From positions 1,707-35,011 of the forward strand of contig QANT01000323.1 of NCBI GenBank assembly GCA_003254885.1: a stretch of 33,305 bases of DNA, read 5' to 3'. A program made the translations under genes and the position numbers. Positions 29,276 to 33,305 of this stretch are shown here, piece by piece. Position 1 is the first letter of the stretch; every line of letters begins with the position of its first letter. The DNA comes from Purshia tridentata. Its lineage: Eukaryota > Streptophyta > Magnoliopsida > Rosales > Rosaceae. The notes below the pieces were generated by a model. The model was not told where the DNA came from. It did no database searches and worked only from the letters and a program-made list of their open reading frames with translations.

Positions 29276-31658
29276 TCATTGGCTGCACTGGAGTGTTTCT
29301 CCAGTAGCTAATGCAGAATTACCTTGAAAGGAGTAATTGAAAAGAGATTGTGTTCCTAATGACTCAATGCTGGCAATGCAGTTATTGCCATGCAAAACAT
29401 CTCTTGGTTCTGTATGCTTTGGTGACAGCAGTGGGTGATCCTGTAAAAGTGGATAACGGAGTGGTTCCAGATTTTCTCCTGGTTGAGTAAAACCCTGGAT
29501 TAAAGAATCATAAACAAGCAAGTGTTAAGCTTGGATATACATTTTGTGCTTCATATTTAGAACTGCATATAAGAAAATTCAAAAGCATGCTCATTCTCAC
29601 CTTTCGAATTGTACCATCTGTAGCACTTCCAAAATTAGACACAGTGTTGCTAACTTGTCCGTGGTTATCTTTGGTTGAAATATTATTCTTATTTGTAAGA
29701 CAAGAATTGTTATCTCCTAATGGAGATTTCCCCCAACTGCATTCACCATTATTGACATCAGCAAGTAGAGCATTTCCCAGTTGTGCTTCTTTTGGTGAGT
29801 GCAGTGTGGAGGAGCAGTAATCCTGTTGCTCCTGTGGCTGAGTCAGATTTAAGAGCGACTCCAGCTGAGAAATTTTGTGCTGGATCATAAACAAGCAAGT
29901 TTTAGGTTTTGATATACTTCTTGTGCTCAATATTAATAAGTTCATATCAGAAATGTTCAAAAAGTACTATTTTTGTTCTCACCTGCACCTCGAACTCAGA
30001 AAAAGCGCATTCATCGGCGGTTGAAATATCATCAATAACCCAAGAATTATTCTGGGGCTCTTTGCATTCACCAACATTGTCATTGGGAAGCAGAGGATCT
30101 TCCAGCTCTTTGTCTTGCTTTGCAATCACATCATCTGCTGCTGCTTGGTTTTCAAAGTCATAGTCCCAGTTTGAAATATCATTCTCATCAATAAGACAAG
30201 TATCTTTTTGGGGCTCTTTGCATTCACCAACATTGTCATTGGGAGGCAGAGGATCTTCCAACTCTTTGTCTTGCTCTGCAATCATATCATCTGATGCAGG
30301 TAGGTTTTCAAAATTAGAGGCAATGTAGCTATCAGGGTCGGCTTCATCATCACAGATTGAACTACCCTTCTTCTTATAAGACTTATCAGGCTTAATCCTC
30401 ACACGGCAGAGAACAAAGTCCCCATTCGGCCTAGACATAGAACCCAGTTCAGTTTCAGCGAGATCATACTCGTGCATGATGTAGTTGGTCTTGGAAGCAT
30501 TCGGTACACGACCTTCGTAGAAGGTCAAAAACCTCTTATACCCCATGACAGCTTGGGAGTGTTCATCCTTGATTTTAAGGGGCGTGCCTGTGATCTTCCA
30601 GAAGCCTTGTTCTGTGGCCCTGTTGGAGCGTTTGCTTTTGGCGTACTTGAAATCGCGTTGGCTGAAGAAGAACCACTCCATATCCTTAGTTGGGACCAAC
30701 AGCGCTGCCACAATTCAATGCAACAACAAGATATTCAAACCAACCACTTTCTAGTCCTTTAAGTACTCAAAACAACATAACAAGATTATATATCATAATT
30801 TGAGAAATAATGTTACCACCCCATCATATTATGTTCTCAACCTGTCAATTCAATTAGACAAATTCAAACAACTTCGTCAAAACAAAAGATTTGACAGTCT
30901 AACAACACAAAAATATAAAATTCAAAACACTTGTAATAAAATATAGAAAAAAATAAACTTTGGTCTCTACATTTTACCCCAAAAACATATTTGATCCCTA
31001 CATTTTTTATATTATATTAAAACAATTTATAGCACATAACTTTTCTCAAATTAAAACTAATAATTTTTATGAATTTTACTTAAAAATGACAAAAATGTGA
31101 GTTTGTTAAAATTGTCCTTGTATTTTAAAAACCTAAAAAACGTAAGGATTAAATGTGAAGTTTTGAAACATGGACCAAATTTGTTTTTGGGTACTCATGC
31201 AGAAAATTTTTATGAATTTTACTTAAAAATGACAAAAATTCACGTATGTAATCTCAAATTTAATTTTCAAATAAAAATTAAAAATTTGAGTTTGTTAAAA
31301 TTGTCCTCGTATTTTAAAAACCTAAAAACATAAGGATTAAATGTGAAGCTTTGAATCATGGACCAAATTTGTTTTTGGGTACTCATGCAGAGACTAAAAA
31401 CATTTTTTTTTTCTTTCGTAATAATAAAAAATGAGATCGATCAATTTGAGAAATTAAATTAAAGATGGAGAAATTACCATGCAAATCCTTAGGTTCGTGG
31501 TTGCAGCAAGTGACTTCAGGGAAGAGGGAAGCTTTGCCCTGCATCTTCTTCTTCAAAAACTTGGTCACCAGCTCCTCATCCGTGGGCTTAAACCGAAACC
31601 CAGCCACCTCCTCCTCTGCTACTGCTCTGTTGGTGCTGCTGCTGCTGCTGCTGCTCAT
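29276..31658 (-). CDS. NAC-domain transcription factor, four exons, 466 aa
   Basis: NAC proteins are plant-specific nuclear DNA-binding factors. Exons: 31658-31478, 30704-29983, 29879-29601, 29494-29276, all with GT-AG borders and matching phases, no stop inside. Residues 19-166 form the NAC domain. Subdomain A is GFRFKPTDEELVTKFLKKK (GFRFHPTDEELV in most members). Subdomain B is short and atypical (CCNHEPKDLH). C and D are FFFSQRDFKYAKSKRSNRAT and GFWKITGTPLKI, and YKRFLTFYEGRVPNASKTNY then IMHEYDL follows. An N-terminal Ser run comes from a CTG-type repeat at the first ATG. The acidic C-terminal part has a 52-residue tandem duplication (about residues 192-287), and exons 3 and 4 plus their introns look duplicated. 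No membrane helix is seen at the C-terminus. It resembles the divergent, tandemly arrayed NAC genes of woody eudicots. The subfamily is not assigned. Confidence 0.9.
29495..29982 (-). repeat. Duplicated exon-intron unit in NAC
   Basis: Intron 2 (29982-29880) and intron 3 (29600-29495) share order and sequence: each starts gtgaga on the minus strand and ends with gcttgtttatgat then ccag. The shared plus-strand words are 'atcataaacaagcaagt', 'gatatac' and 'ttgtgct'. The flanking exons also share TQP...LxSPK-type patterns. Confidence 0.65.
30004..30312 (-). repeat. Two coding 156-bp direct repeats in NAC exon 2
   Basis: Approximate copies 30312-30157 and 30156-30004 both encode IA(E/K)QDKELEDPL(P/L)PND followed by NVGECKEPQ. 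The offset is 52 codons. Confidence 0.8.
30957..31390. mobile_element. MITE-like insertion in NAC intron 1 with internal duplication
   Basis: The left end (tttggtctctacatttt, later gatccctaca) and the right end (catggaccaaatttg, later agagacta) are imperfect inverted repeats of about 50 bp, of the kind seen in small Mutator-like elements. Inside, a block of about 140 bp (31065-31202) recurs at 31208-31390, enlarged by an AT-rich insert. The shared words are 'aggattaaatgtgaag' and 'tttgtttttgggtactcatg'. No clear target duplication. Confidence 0.55.
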
Positions 31659-31686
31659 CTCTTCTTCTTCTTCTTCTTCTTCTTCG
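31636..31686. repeat. CTG and CTT trinucleotide tracts at the NAC start
   Basis: Seven ctg units (Ser run on the minus strand) end at the start codon; about ten ctt units lie in the 5' untranslated side. Confidence 0.85.
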
Positions 31687-31985
31687 TGACTGGGAATGGA
31701 GGATTCTGATCAGTGCAATTTTTGGCGTGTGATCTGCGGAAGCAGAGTGTAGTTGAATTTATTGGCAAACTCACTTCCATCACTCTCTTTTTTTGTTTTT
31801 TTGTCAAGAAGTCACTGATGCTCTTGACTTCACTTTGATCGCTGGTCGTGAAACTTCCCAACAAGTTTACCTGAACCAATGCACTGATTGGCTTGGGTCA
31901 TGTCAGACGGTCCCTCACTCTCACTTTTCTTCTCTATCACTCATCTGAGTTTTACTATTATTTTCACCATTTAAGGATGGGAGAT
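31659..31985 (-). promoter_or_regulatory. NAC upstream region
   Basis: Contains the GAA/CTT tract, then mixed sequence with a C/T-rich block (31900-31950). No clear TATA box within 150 bp of the start. Plant CT-rich promoters often lack one. Confidence 0.35.
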
Positions 31986-31988
31986 TTT

Positions 31989-32200
31989 AGCAATACTAAT
32001 AATGCCATTTTTGTTATATTTTTATATTATATTTATTGTATTATTTAGTGTGTTATAATTGTATTTACAGAGTATTTTTTTATTTTTAGAGTTTTTATTT
32101 TTAATTTTTTAATGTTTAATATATAAATATTGTATAAATTACTATATAAAATGATATAAAAATATAATAAATATAGTATTATTAAAAATTTTAGTATTCA
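31989..32200. mobile_element. AT-rich MITE-like inverted repeat
   Basis: The left arm (agcaatactaataatgcc, then ttatatttttatat) pairs imperfectly with the right arm (atataaaaatataataaa, then ttttagtatt) over about 45 bp. No target duplication was confirmed; the AT richness raises the chance of a false match. Confidence 0.5.
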
Positions 32201-33115
32201 AGAAGATTCTAGATTCTAGCTCATATTTATGCATCAAAGAAAGCCTGACAGTACGTTCCATAATGATCTTACAATACGTTTATTTACTAGGAAAAAAAAA
32301 TAAAAATCAGTCTATTAATTAATTAATTATGTTTTACGTAATTTAATATTATGTTTTTTTTGGTCTATAGACTCTATGCGTAATTTGGTTTTATTTGATG
32401 GATATTGGCTAATTTTTTCAAAGTAAAAATTTTCTAACAGTAAAACTTATATTTGACCGACCAAAACAAAAGTGAAAGTTATAGAAATTTCACGTTTTAA
32501 TATGTTTCTTTCCTCACCACTCCTATGATATTTTGCGTTGATTTGTATGTGAGAGTGTATATTAGAGTATCAAATTCTGTAATGGAAAAATGCCTTGGCA
32601 GATGGTCTTGTTGGTTTGGGTCATTCTAAAATTTTAGGCTTTGAGTTGTTCTGGTCTCATCTCCCTTCTCTTATCAGCTTATTTGAAACTTACTGTAATG
32701 GCTTGACTAAGCTCAGATTTGTTTATAGTTAGTATGTGAGTTTTTTGGGGCTTGTAGCACTCCTTCTTTACCACAAAAAAAAAAAATTATCAAATTTTGT
32801 AATTGAAATACTCAATGAAATCTTTATTTTAAAATTTGTATTAAACAATAAATTTTCTAATTTAGGAATTTTAATTATATGTAATTTGAAATCCAAATTC
32901 AAATCCAAACGGACCCTTATAACTATTTTTATTGTTTTCGGACAAAAATACCTTTTTTGGACAACGTGTGGACAGAGTGTGTATACATAATGTCGACATA
33001 TTTCTATAATGGAAAAATATTTCTTTCCTTACAAAACACTAGCCAAAAAAAAAAAAAAAGAAAGCTAAAATTCCAAGAGAAAATGCAGAAAAATGAGCTT
33101 AAACATATGAATTTT
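32201..33115. other. AT-rich flank, no gene
   Basis: No gene. 32498-32575 is a diverged copy of 26105-26190, supporting the tandem-duplication reading. Poly-A/T runs occur at 32774 and 33045. Confidence 0.5.
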
Positions 33116-33305
33116 AATCTGCATATCTAAATACATTCATCATTAATTTGTTAGTGATAGTAAAAAGTCAATAATCTATCCAGAATTACCAATACATTTG
33201 AAAATTAGCTAGAGTAAAAGTAAGAATTTTTTTTTTTTTTGGGCCACTGCAGTAAAAGTATTATGAGGCCGAAAACAACACAACACAACAATAACTTCAA
33301 TTCAG
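33116..33305. repeat. Duplicated segment, copy 2, cut by window edge
   Basis: Counterpart of 27553-27749 with a poly-T insertion near 33228. It lies upstream of the NAC start, in the position expected for the downstream flank of a second tandem unit. Confidence 0.8.

Noticed and set aside
1-33305. tRNA, rRNA or snoRNA genes
   Set aside because: No cloverleaf with A and B boxes or recognisable ribosomal sequence was seen by eye; a covariance-model scan would be needed to exclude them.

Overview
The window looks like nuclear DNA of a eudicot plant. It is AT-rich, with GT-AG introns, (CT)n microsatellites, a NAC transcription-factor gene, a patatin-like gene fragment, MITEs and Copia, Gypsy, MULE and Harbinger-type elements. 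The style fits a woody rosid such as Rosaceae/Prunus, but that is an impression and no marker here proves it. One ambiguous base (22491) lies inside a long (CT)n tract, so this is assembled genomic sequence.

Layout. 1-1.4 kb: pyrimidine-rich leader-like DNA, then featureless DNA. 1.5-3.4 kb: decayed Ty1/Copia gag-protease-preintegrase remnant. 3.4-5.6 kb: AT-rich, no gene. 5.6-6.4 kb (minus): three internal exons of a patatin-like phospholipase whose first exon is missing. 6.456-9.315 kb: a 2860-bp solo Gypsy-type LTR with a perfect 5-bp target duplication, carrying a five-unit heat-shock-element match and a 26-29 bp tandem array. 10.3-11.35 kb (minus): broken multi-exon gene of unknown or TE-related type. 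11.4-14.8 kb: LTR-like sequences, including an LTR, primer-binding site and Tyr/Gln-rich repeat ORF of a non-autonomous retroelement.

14.8-21.6 kb is a nested stack. A TTTAGGG-type telomere-like tract is split by a PIF/Harbinger-like element (TTA duplication), which is split by a 5540-bp Mutator-like element (about 220-bp TIRs, 9-bp duplication matching at 8/9). The MULE carries a disabled mudrA-like transposase on the minus strand and, converging on it from the other TIR, an open two-exon GRF-type zinc-finger ORF. This resembles the two-gene convergent layout of maize MuDR, with a different second protein.

21.6-27.5 kb: no convincing gene, but microsatellites, a 30-31 bp tandem array built of palindromes, an rbcL-like plastid scrap, a hAT MITE with a perfect 8-bp duplication, and two more MITEs. 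27.5-33.3 kb: an apparently intact four-exon NAC gene (minus, 466 aa) with internal duplications and a MITE-like insertion in intron 1. Sequence downstream of this gene recurs upstream of it (27553-27749 versus 33116-33305; 26105-26190 versus 32498-32575). This suggests the gene is one unit of a tandem duplication that continues beyond the right edge.

The genes do not form a pathway. The NAC gene is the only host gene that looks functional; the rest is mostly layered transposon debris, in which several nonsense codons look like C-to-T changes of Gln codons.
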